Position numbers and translations under genes: made by a program
Shown: one piece after another, positions 43,455 to 53,607 of the stretch
How the letters are laid out: each line of letters begins with the position of its first letter
Numbering within the stretch: position 1 is the first letter of the stretch
Notes under the pieces: model-generated
What the model was told of the DNA's origin: nothing
Seen by the model: the letters and a program-made list of their open reading frames with translations, nothing else
The model's database searches: none
DNA from: Prorocentrum cordatum
Lineage: Eukaryota > Sar > Dinophyceae > Prorocentrales > Prorocentraceae
Direction of reading: 5' to 3'
NCBI GenBank assembly: GCA_963575745.1
Contig: CAUYUJ010016055.1
Span: forward strand, 87,283-151,282
DNA: 64,000 nt

Positions 43455-43935
43455 CTCCTCCTCCCCTCCTCCTCCTCCTCCTCCTCCTCCTCCTACCTCC
43501 TCCTCCTCCTCCTCCTCCTCCTCCTCCTCCCTCCTCCTCCTCCTCCTCCTCCTCCTCCTCCACCTCCTCCCTCCTCCTCCTCCTCCTCCTCCTCCTCCTC
43601 CTCCTCCTCCTCCTCCTCCTCCGCCTCCTCCTCCTCTCCTCCTCCTCCTCCTCCTCCCCTCCTCCTCCTCCTCCTCCTCCTCCTCCCTCCTCTCTCCTCC
43701 TCCTCCTCCTCCTCCTCCTCCTCCTCCTCCTCCTCCTCCTCCTCCTCCTCCTCCTCCTCCTCCTCCGCCTCCTCCTCCTCCTCCTCCTCCTCCTCCTCCT
43801 CCTCCTCCTCCTCCTCCTCCTCCTCCTCCTCCTCCTCCTCCTCCTCCTCCTCCTCCCCACTCCTCCTCCTACCCTCCTCCTCCTCCTCCTCCTCCTCCTC
43901 CTCCTCCTCCTCCTCCTCCTCCTCCTCCTCCTCCA
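43455..43935. repeat. Very long CTC array
   Basis: Nearly 480 bp of CTC/TCC, ending directly at family H unit 3. Frames of up to 285 codons here encode only Ser, Leu, Pro (plus strand) or Arg, Glu, Gly (minus strand). Confidence 0.97.
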
Positions 43936-44556
43936 TTCCTTCTCCTTTTAGAGAACTTCTCCCTGTCGCACCCCGAGGCCAGCTTTTAGGGCGGGCCGGG
44001 TCTTTCGCCTGAGACTTCCTCGCCACTTATGAATGTGAAGCTTAAACATTGGCAACTGTTTCACAGATGGAGGGCGGGTGGTTTTCAAAATGTGGCTCTC
44101 GCCTTAGCGCCGCGCACATTCGATTTCAAAAAAATGCAACAGCTTCACGGAGTGAGGGCGGGTCGTTTTCAACATGTGGCTCTCGCCTCAGCGCCACACG
44201 CATTCATTCCAAAGATTTGCAAAAGTTTCACGGATTCCCATGATCAGCATACCAGACATTGTGCTTTGGAAGGATTCAGGATTATGCGGGTACAACAGTT
44301 ATGTTGGTTTGCGGTGATGGCGTCCCCAAAATGATGTTCTGGCACGATTCCGCATCGTCCAGACGCAGCAGTCATATTGATCCTTGACGTCAAAATCCCG
44401 AGAACAATGTTTTGGCATGCTTCAGGATCTTCAAACGGTTGTCTTCCAACGAGGCAGTTCCCTCAACGGAAATGAACCGTTGTAGGGGCCTATGAAGAAG
44501 GAGCTTGGAGGGAGGGTTAATTCCAACATCGTTGATGACTCTTGGGTTTACACTGG
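43936..44556 (+). mobile_element. Family H unit 3, between two CTC arrays
   Basis: It starts CATTCCTTCTCCTTTTAG and GTCGCACCCCGAGGCC, carries two to three 80-bp subunits (44060-44235: ATGTGGCTCTCGCCT, GCGCACATTCG) and ends TTGATGACTCTTGGGTTTAC. A CTC array follows at once. It is the mirror image of the unit at 26583-27362. Confidence 0.8.
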
Positions 44557-44658
44557 TCCTCCTCCTCCTCCTCCTCCTCCTCCTCCTCCTTCTCCTCCTC
44601 CTCCTCCTCCTCCTCCTCCTCCTCCTCCTCCTCCTCCTCCTCCTCCTCCTCCTCCTCC
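44557..44658. repeat. CTC array at right border of family H unit 3
   Basis: About 34 near-perfect CTC units. Confidence 0.97.
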
Positions 44659-44933
44659 CCCTTCAGGAAAACAACAGTAATCGAGGGAAGAGATACGATC
44701 GGAAACCGCTCGTTTCCCCCAGCGATCCTGTGGGCGTGACCGAGGGAGGGGCGCGGGGACAGGGCCGACCGCGTCGCGATTTCTCACCGGTGCCGTCTGG
44801 GAACGTTTCCAGGAGTGGCTGACTCTCAGGCGGGGCCAGCGCGCGTCGTGACGTGACCAGGGAGGTCGCGAATCGAAGACCATGGGTTATTGCCACGATC
44901 AGGTGAGGAGGAGGAGGAGGAGGAGGAGGAGGA

Positions 44934-45092
44934 GCATGCATCTTCGGAGGTCCTCGCGGATTTTCTGGATGGGCGTTTGGGCACCCCTGGCGCCGCCCCC
45001 TGTCGCCGCCCCTGGCGGGCTCCGCGCGCCAGACAGTGGGTCCCAGCGCCGATCCCAGAAATCCGAGCCGAGCTCCGAAAGCTGATCATGAT
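44934..45092. mobile_element. Family A foldback, copy 7
   Basis: The left arm CTTCGGAGGTCCTCGCGG and right arm CCGAGCCGAGCTCCGAAAG enclose GGCGCCGCCCC and GGCTCCGCGCGCCAG. A GGA run lies just to the left. Confidence 0.7.
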
Positions 45093-45220
45093 GCAGTTCT
45101 CTCGTCTTCCAAAGAAAGCCACGGCTACCATGGCCAAGATGGGCGAAAACCAAGATCGTTACCGGCGCTTCTACGTTCAGTATTGGCCATAGTCCTCGTT
45201 CGCTTCCTCGCCCTTCAAGT

Positions 45221-45302
45221 AGCATCAATTTTCGGAGGTCCGCGCCGGTTTCTTGCATCGGCGCTGGACCCCTCCAAAGCGCGCCGCGCTGGAACCTCTG
45301 CG
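45221..45302. mobile_element. Family A foldback, partial copy 8
   Basis: The left arm (ATTTTCGGAGGTCCGCGCC, TTTCTTGCATCGGCGCTGG) and part of the core are present. The right arm is absent. Confidence 0.6.
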
Positions 45303-45883
45303 TCGCGACGTGACCTTGGCTGACACGGGTCAGCGCTGACCCGGCTCAGCGCGTCTTTGAGTGGTGCACTTAGGAGGAGGCATTCGGGCTGGAAGGCCTT
45401 TTGCACCACAACGGTTTGGGATGGCAGGGGAGAAGGACGAGGAGGAGCAGGAGGAGGAGGATCCGGATGAGGAGAAGAGGAGGAGAGGAGGAGAAGGACG
45501 GTGGAGGAGCAAGGTGAAAGGGGGAGGAGGACGCGGAGGAAAAGGGGGAGGATGTGGGGGGGCGCGCAGGGGGCCCCAGATTTCCGGGGCATCACCATTG
45601 CGTCAGAACCAGCACCACGAGCAAATGCCATTGGGTCGAAGCCGCCACTCCCTGACGCTTCGAGCCCCTGGGGAGGCGGAGTTGGACGAGGGCTGCCGGG
45701 GAGGGCCTCCGAGGCAGGCCCGCACACGCCCGCGGGACGGGGACGACCGCCGCCCGAGCGGCCCCGCGGCGCCCGCACACGCCGCAAGACCCGCCGGCTC
45801 TCGGAGGCTCTCGTCCGAATCGGTCCTCATCCCAGTTCATCTTCATCTCGGCTCCTCCTCCTGGCCTCCACCTCCTGGCCTCC

Positions 45884-46165
45884 TCCTCCTCCTCTTCCTC
45901 CTCCTCCTCCTCCTCCTCCTCCTCCTCCTCCTCCTCCTCCTCCTCCTCCTCCTCCTCTCCCCTCCTCCTCCTCCTCCTCCTCCTCCTCCTCCTCCTCCTC
46001 CTCCCTCCTCCTCCTCCTCCTCCTCCCTCCTCCTCCTCCTCCTCCTTCCTCCTCCTCCTCCTCCTCCTCCTCCTCCTCCTCCTCCTCCTCCTCCTCCTCC
46101 TCCTCCTCCCTCCTCCTCCTCCTCCTCCTCCTCCCCTCCTCCTCCTCCCTCCTCCTCGTCTTGCA
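45884..46165. repeat. Long CTC array
   Basis: About 280 bp of CTC/TCC with a few CTT interruptions. Long frames on both strands are artefacts, including the first half of an 896-codon frame that later enters LINE ORF1. Confidence 0.97.
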
Positions 46166-46396
46166 GGCAGGGGCGCTGGCGGGCGTGGCCTGCGTCCGAG
46201 TGCCGCGGCACCGCCGCGATCCGCGGCGGCCGCGCCGCGCCGAGGCAAGGGCGTCGAGGCGGCGAGCGGCCGCGACGCCCTGCTCAAGCGGCTGGGCGAC
46301 GCCGCCAGTCCGGCGACCAGCAGCCGGAAGCCGTCGACGGTGGGCTCGGAGGCCAGGCCCAAGGAGACGCGCCTTCCTCGAGGTTCGAGGTTCCCT

Positions 46397-46597
46397 CGAA
46401 GAAGAGAGACCGCCATGAACATCGACTTTTTGGCGCTCCGCGCGGGTGTCTCGGATCCGCGCTGGGCCCCCCCAGTGGCGCCTTTGGCGCCGCCCCTGGC
46501 TCGCTCCGCGCGCCAGGGAGGGGGTCCAGCGCAGATCCAAGAAAGCCGCGCGGTGCGCCAACAGTTTATGCCGATGTTGTGATTTCTTCCTCTATCC
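46397..46597. mobile_element. Family A foldback, copy 9 (near full length)
   Basis: The left arm GAAGAAGAGAGACCGCCATG then TTTTTGGCGCTCCGCGCGG pairs with the right arm GCCGCGCGGTGCGCCAAC then TTTATGCCGATG and TTTCTTCC. The core has GGCGCCTTTGGCGCC. Confidence 0.75.
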
Positions 46598-46815
46598 CTG
46601 GAGGTTCGAGGGTTTCGTGTGTTTCCATGGGCTCCTGGGGATTGTCCAGCCTCGGGACGCTCTCCAGCGGGTGCGCCTCGCCGAGGGCGTTCCGGGACTG
46701 GCCGAATATCGCACGGCCGGTGGAGAGCCGAGTTATGATCCGAGAAGGCAAGAGTCTTCGGATAGCCAGAAGCCAGCCTTTTCTTCTTCCTCCTCCTCCT
46801 CCTCCTCCTCTTCTT

Positions 46816-46852
46816 TCCGTAGCCATTTTGGCTCAGGCCATTCTGGCTCAAG
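46816..46852 (+). other. Tandem spliced-leader relic
   Basis: CCGTAGCCATTTTGGCTCA (46817-46835) equals the dinoflagellate spliced leader up to its last bases. It is followed at once by a second, 5'-truncated copy, GCCATTCTGGCTCAAG (46837-46852). The genomic spliced-leader gene would continue with a GT donor instead. A truncated leader in tandem is the known sign of an mRNA that was trans-spliced, reverse-transcribed and reinserted, then trans-spliced again. It lies about 150 bp upstream of LINE ORF1. Confidence 0.85.
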
Positions 46853-47001
46853 GTTTTGAGTTTCCAGGAGGTCCTCCGTCTCCTGGGTGCGATCAGTGGC
46901 TCCGTGGGAGTTGGCCCAGGGGAGGAGGTTCTGCGAGCCTCCATCACCTGCGCCCCCGCAAGGCACCCAAGCATGCGCGGCCATGGACCCAGTGTTTGCC
47001 G

Positions 47002-48051
47002 ATGTGGAAGTGCACGAGTTGCGGTTGCGCCAAGAACCACGCGTCGTGGTACTGGTGCAAGCATTGCTACAGCACCAAGAACGACCAACCGAGCGAGGCC
47101 CAGGCCCCCCGCCCCCGCGGGCGATGGGCGGGCGGCGGGCCGCGGCCTCCTGCGCAGGCTGATGGCGATGGTGGTGATGCTGGTGGCGCTGCCGTCCAGG
47201 TCGACAAGCTGGAGCCCGCTGAGCTCCACAGCCTGCGCGCCCTGGCCTCCAAGATGGGCGACGCCTGTCTGGAGCGCCGCTGCCAGCAGGCCATCACCAA
47301 GCTGGAGTCCCCCCCCCGCCGCCAAGCCGCTGGCGGCCCAGCTGTCCAGCGTCATGCTCGCCAGGGAGAGGCACGTCAGGAAACTCAGTGCTGCCATCGT
47401 CTAGCTCGACAAGCTCGAGAAGGCGCGGAGGAGCAGAGGAACCACATCGAACAGTTCAACCTGCAGCTGGAAGATTTCAACAAGCAACACGACCGCGTGC
47501 TGGCGCAGCTCCAGAAGACCAAGGTCAAGGCTGCCGAGCCCGCCGAGCCTGTCTTGGCCCTGGGCCCTGTCCTCGACGGCTCTTGCGACACGATCAAGGT
47601 TGACATGGGCTCCATCTTCGACTTTGGCGATGTGGATGTGTCCCAAGAGGGCAAAGAGGAGGTTCAGCGGCGCCAGCTGGAGCTGGAGGAGCAGATTTCG
47701 ACCGTCACCGGGGAAGTTTTCCAGAGGGCTGCCGACGTCGCGAAGGCGGTCAAGAAACAGCATCAGGAGCACGCGAAGCGCATGGTCAAGAGGCGGCGCG
47801 GCGCTGCAGCCGCGGGATCGGGAGGTGCTGCCGCCGCCGACAGCGGGGAGCCAGCTGCCCAGACCGTCTACAAGGGCGGGGGCGACGGCTCTGCCGACTC
47901 GGGCGCGGCCCCTGGCGCCGACGCCCAGCGCGCCAGCGTGCAGGCCAGAGCCGCTCAGATCCTGGTCAAGCGTTCGGCGGCGGCGCGCAAGGGCGCGCAG
48001 CGCCCGACGGCCCCTGCCCCTGAGCCCGAGTCGGCCGAGGCGGGGGCCTAG
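47002..48051 (+). pseudogene. LINE ORF1: RanBP2-type zinc finger and coiled coil
   Basis: From the in-frame ATG at 47002 the protein opens with a W-x-C-x2-C-x4-N-x6-C-x2-C pattern (residues 2-22: CTSC, N12, CKHC), which fits a RanBP2-type zinc finger. An acidic, Pro/Arg-rich linker follows. After it come helical segments with heptad-like spacing (QFNLQLEDFNKQHDRVLAQL; EVQRRQLELEEQISTVTGEV) and a basic, Ala-rich tail. The coding frame is interrupted: at a run of nine C (47309-47317) the sensible frame moves to frame 2 (AAQLSSVMLARERHVRKLSA), stops at 47402-47404, and resumes in frame 1 near 47430. The neighbouring ORF2 and zinc finger support a nucleic-acid-binding ORF1 role, but this is inference. 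Confidence 0.65.
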
Positions 48052-48329
48052 CAGCGCTGGGCAGCGGGCGGCGGGGCCCCCCACCTTGGCTCCGCACCCG
48101 ACGCCTCTTGCAGCATCGATCAAGGAGGCGAGTTGCACGGCGCTGGCCCAGCGCGCAGCGGCTACAGTTTTCTTCAGCGGCATCGCAGAGTAGAGCCCGA
48201 AGTCTCTTGGCTTCTCGAGGGCCCAGGGCAGACAGTACAGCGCGGCGCGCTTCGTCGAGATCCACAAGAAGGCAGCAGATGTCCACGGCATTCGTGCGGA
48301 GGTGGCCAGAGACGGCTAGAATGCCGTGC

Positions 48330-48876
48330 TCACCCCTGCGATTGCGCCCTCCAAGTCCACTGCGGGATGCCGCGGGGGAGAGGCCATCTTCGTTCTGCAG
48401 CACTTGGCGGCCGCGCCCTGGGAGCGCGTGCTGAATGCATCCGCGCGCAAGGGCTTCCAGGCTGTGACCCTCCACTTGCAGAGAGGGAATGTCGCGGCCA
48501 TCACGTTTTACTGCTCTCAGGGGGCAAGCTCGGGGGCGCCAGCGCTGAGCGCCTCCGCTCGGTCGGGCGCTTCGTCGAGACGCTTGCCGACCCCTTGGTC
48601 ATCATCGGAGATTGGAACATCGGCGTGGAGCAGCTGCAGGCCCCCGATTTCATGCAGCTGCTGGACGGCGTCCTCATCGAGCCCGACGTGGACGTCACGT
48701 GCACCACGGGGTCGGGCACCTCCCCCGTCGACGTCGCGGTTGCCGAGCGCGGCTCCGAGGGGTCATTGCAGCTGCGCGCCCGCCGGCAGGGCCCATGGAA
48801 GACGCGCGTGGGCCTCGAGCTGGTCATTGCCAGCGGCCGCGAGCAGCGGCGGCGCCAGGCCCCGTTTGCGCCGTAG
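48330..48876 (+). pseudogene. LINE endonuclease domain, frameshifted
   Basis: Frame 2 carries GGEAIFVLQHLA and GFQAVTLHLQRGNVAAITFY, typical central strands of APE-type nucleases. The chain then continues in frame 1 with PLVIIGDWNIG (the catalytic D-x-N motif) and SPVDVAVAERG. The last motif, usually containing His before Val-Gly-Leu, reads WKTRVGLEL here, so the catalytic His appears to be Arg. The switch between frames lies near 48520. Confidence 0.6.
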
Positions 48877-48939
48877 GCGCTGCCACCCCGCGAGCGCCCC
48901 AGGAAGCAGCCGCGGGGGGGCAGCGGGAGGTCACGCAGG

Positions 48940-51045
48940 ATGCGGGGCCAACGTCAGCGGCGTCGTGAAGGCCTTGATCCCAACCTGCGGGCTGCCTTCG
49001 ACGATCTCGCTGATGCATTCACGATGAGCAGCTCTCAAGACTTCAGTGCCGAGCCGCCCGTGGCCTTCCACCTCCCCCAGGAGGCGCGGGGGGAGGCCGA
49101 GGCTGCCCTTGGCTCGGTTCGGGCGCCCACGCGCGCGGGCGAGGCCTGTGCCATCCCAGAGGACGCGGAGGTCAAGGCCGTCGCCGACCTCTACGGCCGC
49201 TGGGTCAGCGCCGCGGAGGAGGCCGCGCTGAAGTTCGAGGGCGCGGACTCCGCCACGCGCCAGCGATGCTGGGGTCGAGCCGGCGTTCCGGGTCTGCGCC
49301 GGGCGAAGTTCGAGCCATCGCCAGGGCGCGCGCGCATGCGAGCGCCAGCTGTTGAGTGGTGGTGGACGCTGGACGTCATCCTCTCGAGGCAGCTGGCGCT
49401 GCGCAGGCACGACGCGGACCACCGGCAGCAGATCGCCAGCACCGACGCCATCGCGAGGGTGCTGGAGCAGTGCGAGAGCCAGCCCATGTATGTCTTGTTC
49501 GGGAAGCGCATGCACACTGGAGACGTCGATGCGTGGCTGGAAAGGGTTCGCTCCAGCACTCGCGCCGGCGCGGAGGTGGGGGAGCTGGTTGGAATCTTTG
49601 GGCGCACGCGCGCGCTGGTGCAGCGGGCCTTCTCCCGCAGCCTGGCGGCCGCTGGGCAGGCCTTTGCGCGCGCGGTGGGCCCAGGACAGTTGGAGGCTGC
49701 GCCCTGGCGCTGTGCATCGCCGCGTCAAGGCGGAGTCGGCCGCGCCCGACGCCGCGGCCTCACCCGCGGTCCTGACAGCGGAGAAGGCAGAGAGCTGGGG
49801 GCCGCGCTGGCAGGGCCCAGCAGCGTCGCGCCCAGACCTCCTCCAGGGCATGCAGCGGCTCTGGCGGGAGGCGCAGCGGCAGCTGCTCGAGCCTCTGGAG
49901 ACGGAGCAGGTGGACAGGGTCGTCGGCCGCCTCTCGGGATCCAAGGCCCGCGGAGTCGACGCCCTCTCGCTGCTGGACGCTCAGAGGCTCTCGCTGCAGG
50001 GGCGCCAGGGCTTCGTGGATGTGCTCAACACCGCCGAGCGACTCGGCAGTTGGCCTCGCCAGCTCCTGCTCATGGTCTGCTGCGCGATTCCGAAGGCCGC
50101 GGGGGGCGATCGGGCGATTGGCCTGTTGCCCACGACTGCTGGCATCTGGTCTCGCGCGAGGGCGACCATCATAGATCGATGGTCAGAGGATTTAGGCGAG
50201 TTGTTTGACGCGGCTGCGAGGAGGAGTAGCGCCCTCAGGGCGGCCTTGACTCGAGCAGTGATGGACGTATCATCGGTGTCCCTAGGCTTCCTGTCGGCGA
50301 CGATTTTGTTAAACATCGAAAAGTTCTATGACAATGTCAGTTTGCTGCGGTTGATGGAGGCCTCGGTGGCCCGAGGTTTCCCCGCGCGGTCACCCTCCTG
50401 GAGGTTCAGTTTTTCTTGGCGCCGAGGGTGCTCGAATCCAGGACCACGTGCGGCGACGTGGTCTTCCCTGAGCGTTCCATAGTGGCGGGGTCGGCGCACG
50501 GAGTGAAGCTAGCGAAGTCTTCCTCGGCCCGATCCTGCAGGCAGTTCACGCCGAGGCCTGTCGCCCGCAGGCCCCGCCAGTGGGCTTGCGACGCCGTCGG
50601 GCACCGAGTCGTCTGTCAGACAGCAGCTGCGAGGAGTGCCCAGCTGGTTTCTTCGTTGTCTAGTGCGGGGCTGCCGATGTCGGACAATGCGAAGCCGATC
50701 GCCGCCTCGCCCTCTCTCAGCCGCCTCCCAGACAGAGACCTGAAGGAAGTGGGTCTCCATTTTCGCGGGCCCAGTGCGCTGTCGATCTCGGGTGCGACAG
50801 CGGCGGGCGCCAGTCGCGCGGCGCAGTTACTTCGAGCCAGGAGGGCCAAGGGCCGGCGTCGAGCTGTCAAGATGTTCCGCGCGCGCAGGCATGCGAAGTT
50901 TTGCGAGATATCGAAGGGGCTCTTCTTTCAGGGGGCCCTCCCCCATACCTCCTATGGGCACCCCGTGATGGGCGCCCTCCCCCTCCACCGTCGCCGTCCT
51001 GCGTCGGCAGGCGGCGTCGGCGGTGGCGGGCAAGGGTCCCGGTAG
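48940..51045 (+). pseudogene. LINE reverse transcriptase domain, frameshifted and probably inactive
   Basis: Frame 1 to about 49720 is helical and basic. Frame 2 (49715-50390) has the fingers motif PKAAGGDRAIGLLPT and the palm motif A region LLNIEKFYDNV. Frame 1 resumes near 50395 with SIVAGSAHGVKLAK. In motif A the expected first Asp is Asn, and where a Tyr/Trp-x-Asp-Asp would be expected the copy reads RQWACDAVG (about 50577). Both changes would abolish catalysis, if the family ancestor had the usual residues. Downstream GLFFQGALPHTSYGH matches the thumb-side motif of related elements. Confidence 0.65.
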
Positions 51046-51589
51046 GTGCCTCACCACGACCTTGTCCTTGTGGCTCGGCGAGCAGGATCCAGCAATCTCG
51101 CTTAGAATTCTGCTTGTCTCGGCGTGGTTCGATATGTGGACGCGCGCTCCCAGTTTGCACGCTTGTATAGCTCGCTCGCGGCATCGGGCGCGCTCGCGGC
51201 CTCGGGTGCGCTCGCGAATCGGTCGGGGCGCCCGCGAGAGATGGCGCGAGGTGAGGGCGCATCGGAGCTGTTCAGGCCGCCCTCCTCGACATCGGTCGGC
51301 CCCCAGTCTCGGCGGTCGAGCGACGCGGACCCATTGGCGACAGCTGGGAGATTCGGCAGTTCCCCGACCCGCCCCCCGAGGAGATGAGGAGCGAGGATGT
51401 TTTCGATGTTTCGGACCTCTTGGACGACCTCCGCAAGGACCTCTCCTCCTCCCACTGGGCTGCAGCGGCGTCTCATCCCTTTGTCGACGGCCTGTCGGCG
51501 GGGGCCGATGTCGCCCCGATCCGTTCGGAGATCCGCCGGGCGGTTCGGTCGGGGAAGCACGACGAAGTTGCGCAGCTTATCACGGTCGC

Positions 51590-51720
51590 CTCGGGGGGTG
51601 GGGCAGTGGCCGCGGCAGAGGCAGATCGACGCGGGATGTATCGCGTCTCCTCTGTGCCCGCGCTGCGGAGAGGCCTCAGAAATTCTTGCTCATCGCATGT
51701 GGCAATGTCGCTGCGATAAT
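51590..51720 (+). pseudogene. LINE Cys-rich motif between RT and RNase H
   Basis: Frame 1 reads CPRCGEASEILAHRMWQC, a C-x2-C-x8-H-x4-C zinc-knuckle-like arrangement common just after the RT of LINE elements. The upstream protein-like segment (51384-51600) is in frame 3, so another frameshift separates them. Confidence 0.6.
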
Positions 51721-51929
51721 CGGGGCGAGGGTTATGCCGATTCTGACATCCCCATCCCGCAGGTCGTGGCGGGGCAGGATCAATCCCCCCCCCTCTGGCT
51801 GCGTGCCCCCCCCCCCCCTCTCTCACCGCCCCCTCGTTTGTGGATGGGCGCGGTGGGGCTGCGGCGCGGGGTGTGGGGCGGGATGGGGATGATGCAGAGT
51901 GCCCGCTCGAGGCCGACACCGCGGCCCGT

Positions 51930-52132
51930 GCGCGGCGTGACTTCCACGATCGCGTCGTCGTCTTCGGAGACGGCTCAGGTGGGCAGTTCAGTAGCGACGT
52001 TCGCAGGCGGAGAGTCGGCGCGGCCGCGGTGGTGATGGGGCTCACCCCGAGGGGCCTGCGACGCCTGGCTGATGTTGCGTGCGGTCTAGACGGTCGGCGC
52101 CAGACGGTCCCGAGGGCGGAGCTGCGGGCCTT

Positions 52133-52178
<46 letters not shown>

Positions 52179-52520
52179 CCTCCTCTGACGGGCCGCAGCT
52201 CTATGCCACCGATTGCGCGATGCTATTGCGTGGGTGGGAGCAGGGTCTCCACCGCGCGGGCGGGGGCAACGGCCCCAACGCAGACCTCTGGCGCATGATC
52301 AGGGATGCTTGTCGGTCTCGCGAGGGCGAGGTCAGCGTCGTCTGGACGCCCAGTCATCTCGACCCCCCCTCCCCCGAGTTGTCTGCCTGGGAGCGGTGTC
52401 TGGCGGAGGGCAACGACGCGGCCGACGAGCTCGCGAGCTCCGCTTCGCGCCGCGCCTGGCAGGCGGCTCTCGACGGCAGTGCCCCGCATGCGGAAACGCG
52501 GGATTGCGCGGCCGCCCTGG
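51930..52520 (+). pseudogene. LINE RNase H domain split by a CT microsatellite
   Basis: All four acidic residues of RNase HI can be placed: Asp in VVFGDGSGG and Glu in VPRAELRAF (frame 3), then Asp in YATDCAM and Asp in GNDAADELA (frame 2). EVSVVWTPSHLD precedes the last one, as usual. The two halves lie on either side of a CT run (52138-52176), and the frame change equals one dinucleotide unit. Without the run the domain would be of normal length. Confidence 0.75.
52138..52176. repeat. CT dinucleotide microsatellite inside RNase H
   Basis: About 19 CT units inserted between the second and third catalytic residues of the RNase H domain. Confidence 0.95.
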
Positions 52521-53144
52521 TGCGCAAGCGAGCCAGGCAGGCTCTCATCGATGCCGCGACGGCCGCTCTGTGGACTGCTGAGCGGCCATCGAGCGCTCGC
52601 TCTCCCCCCGCGTCGGCTCTCCTGCAGGCGCTCCTTGCCTCCAGTCACTGTTCTGCGCGTGCAGGGCGCCGCCGGGCTTGCGCCTTATGCCGCCAGCTGG
52701 TGTTGGGCCCCTGTCTCGCCGAGGCGCGCGCCCCCCTTGCGCGGCGAGCGGCGATGTTGTCGAGGCGCGTCTTGTCGACATCATTCGGGCGGGGGGGAGC
52801 GGAGGTTCAGGTGGGCGGGGGAGTTCTGCATGCGTCGCGCCGGGTGCAGCTGTGGCCGAGGCACAGCCTGTTTTTCTGCGCTCGGCGCGGCTTCGCGGCC
52901 ACGACCGACCCCCGCCGCTTCCTGGGTGACTGCGTCGAGGCTTCCAGGAAGGGACTGGAGATCCTGGCGAGGGCCCGCAGGGGTCAGCACCGAGGCCGTC
53001 GAGCCCCCGAGGCTGCGGTGGAGTGCGACCTGGGGAGAGCGAGGCGCGAAGCGGCGCTCCGCCGCCAGGGGCCCTTGTGCCCAGAGCCTTCGGGGTAGCC
53101 GTGAACTCTGGCCCACAGCATGTGGGTGGCAGACAATTCCCGGA

Positions 53145-53475
53145 CAATTCCTCCTCCTCCTCCTCCCCCTCCTCCTCCTCCTCCTCCTCCTTCTATCCCC
53201 CCCCTCATCCTCCCCCATCCTCCCTCGTCCTCCTCCTCCTCCTTCTCCTCGTCCTCGTCCTCCTCCTCCTCCTCCTCTTCCTCCTCCTCCCCCTCCCCCC
53301 CTCCCCCTCCTCCTCCTCCGCCTCTTCCTCCTCTTCCTCCTCCTCTTCCTCCTCGTTGTCCTCCTCCTCGTCCTTTTGCTCCTCCTCCTTCTCCCCCTCC
53401 TCCTCCTCATCCTCGTCCTCCCCTTGCTCCGCCTCATCCCCCTCGCCCTCCCCCTCCTCCTCCTCCTCCTCCCGA
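53145..53475. repeat. CTC array
   Basis: CTC/TCC repeats with Cys- and Phe-codon interruptions, between the LINE 3' end and the composite element. Confidence 0.95.
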
Positions 53476-53557
53476 AGCAGGCTGGATGTAGGCCTGGGCG
53501 GCTTGTATGTTTTTCCATGAATACGTAAGAAGCTGCCCAAACTGCGCGCGGGCGGCC

Positions 53558-53590
53558 GCAGCCCGCGCTCTCTGCGCGCGGGCGGGCTGC
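53558..53590. other. Left terminal palindrome
   Basis: A perfect 9-bp stem GCAGCCCGC / GCGGGCTGC with a 15-nt loop (53567-53581). Confidence 0.8.
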
Positions 53591-53607
53591 ACCTCAGATG
53601 CGACTGC

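Larger units (their letters stand above)
48060..53098 (+). pseudogene. LINE ORF2: endonuclease, reverse transcriptase, zinc motif, RNase H (broken)
   Basis: Domains appear in the order expected for a non-LTR retrotransposon with a C-terminal RNase H, but scattered over three frames. They are the APE-type endonuclease (about 48330-48876), N-terminal RT region (48940-49720), RT fingers/palm (49715-51045), a Cys-rich segment (51590-51720), RNase H (51930-52520) and a Cys/Arg-rich tail ending at a TAG at 53096-53098. I count at least five frame changes. Codon use is strongly GC-rich at third positions across the element, unlike the repeats around it, which supports genuine past coding. A plausible single transcript would begin at or before the spliced-leader relic at 46816. 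No obvious poly(A) tail or target duplication is visible at the 3' side, where CTC repeats start at 53145. Confidence 0.75.

Noticed and set aside
43155-44012. Frames of up to 285 codons of poly-Ser, poly-Leu or poly-Pro, and poly-Glu/Arg on the other strand
   Set aside because: They are direct translations of CTC/GAG arrays, open in all frames on both strands. The same applies at 13.8-14.4, 19.6-20.1, 25.5, 36.2, 41.9, 45.9 and 59.5 kb.
46816-46852. Functional spliced-leader RNA gene
   Set aside because: The leader is followed by a second truncated leader rather than a GT donor and an Sm-binding region, so it is a relic, not an SL RNA gene.
45361-47001. N-terminal 547 codons of an 896-codon frame
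   Set aside because: They cover CTC arrays, a family A foldback and the spliced-leader relic. Only the part from the ATG at 47002 resembles a protein.
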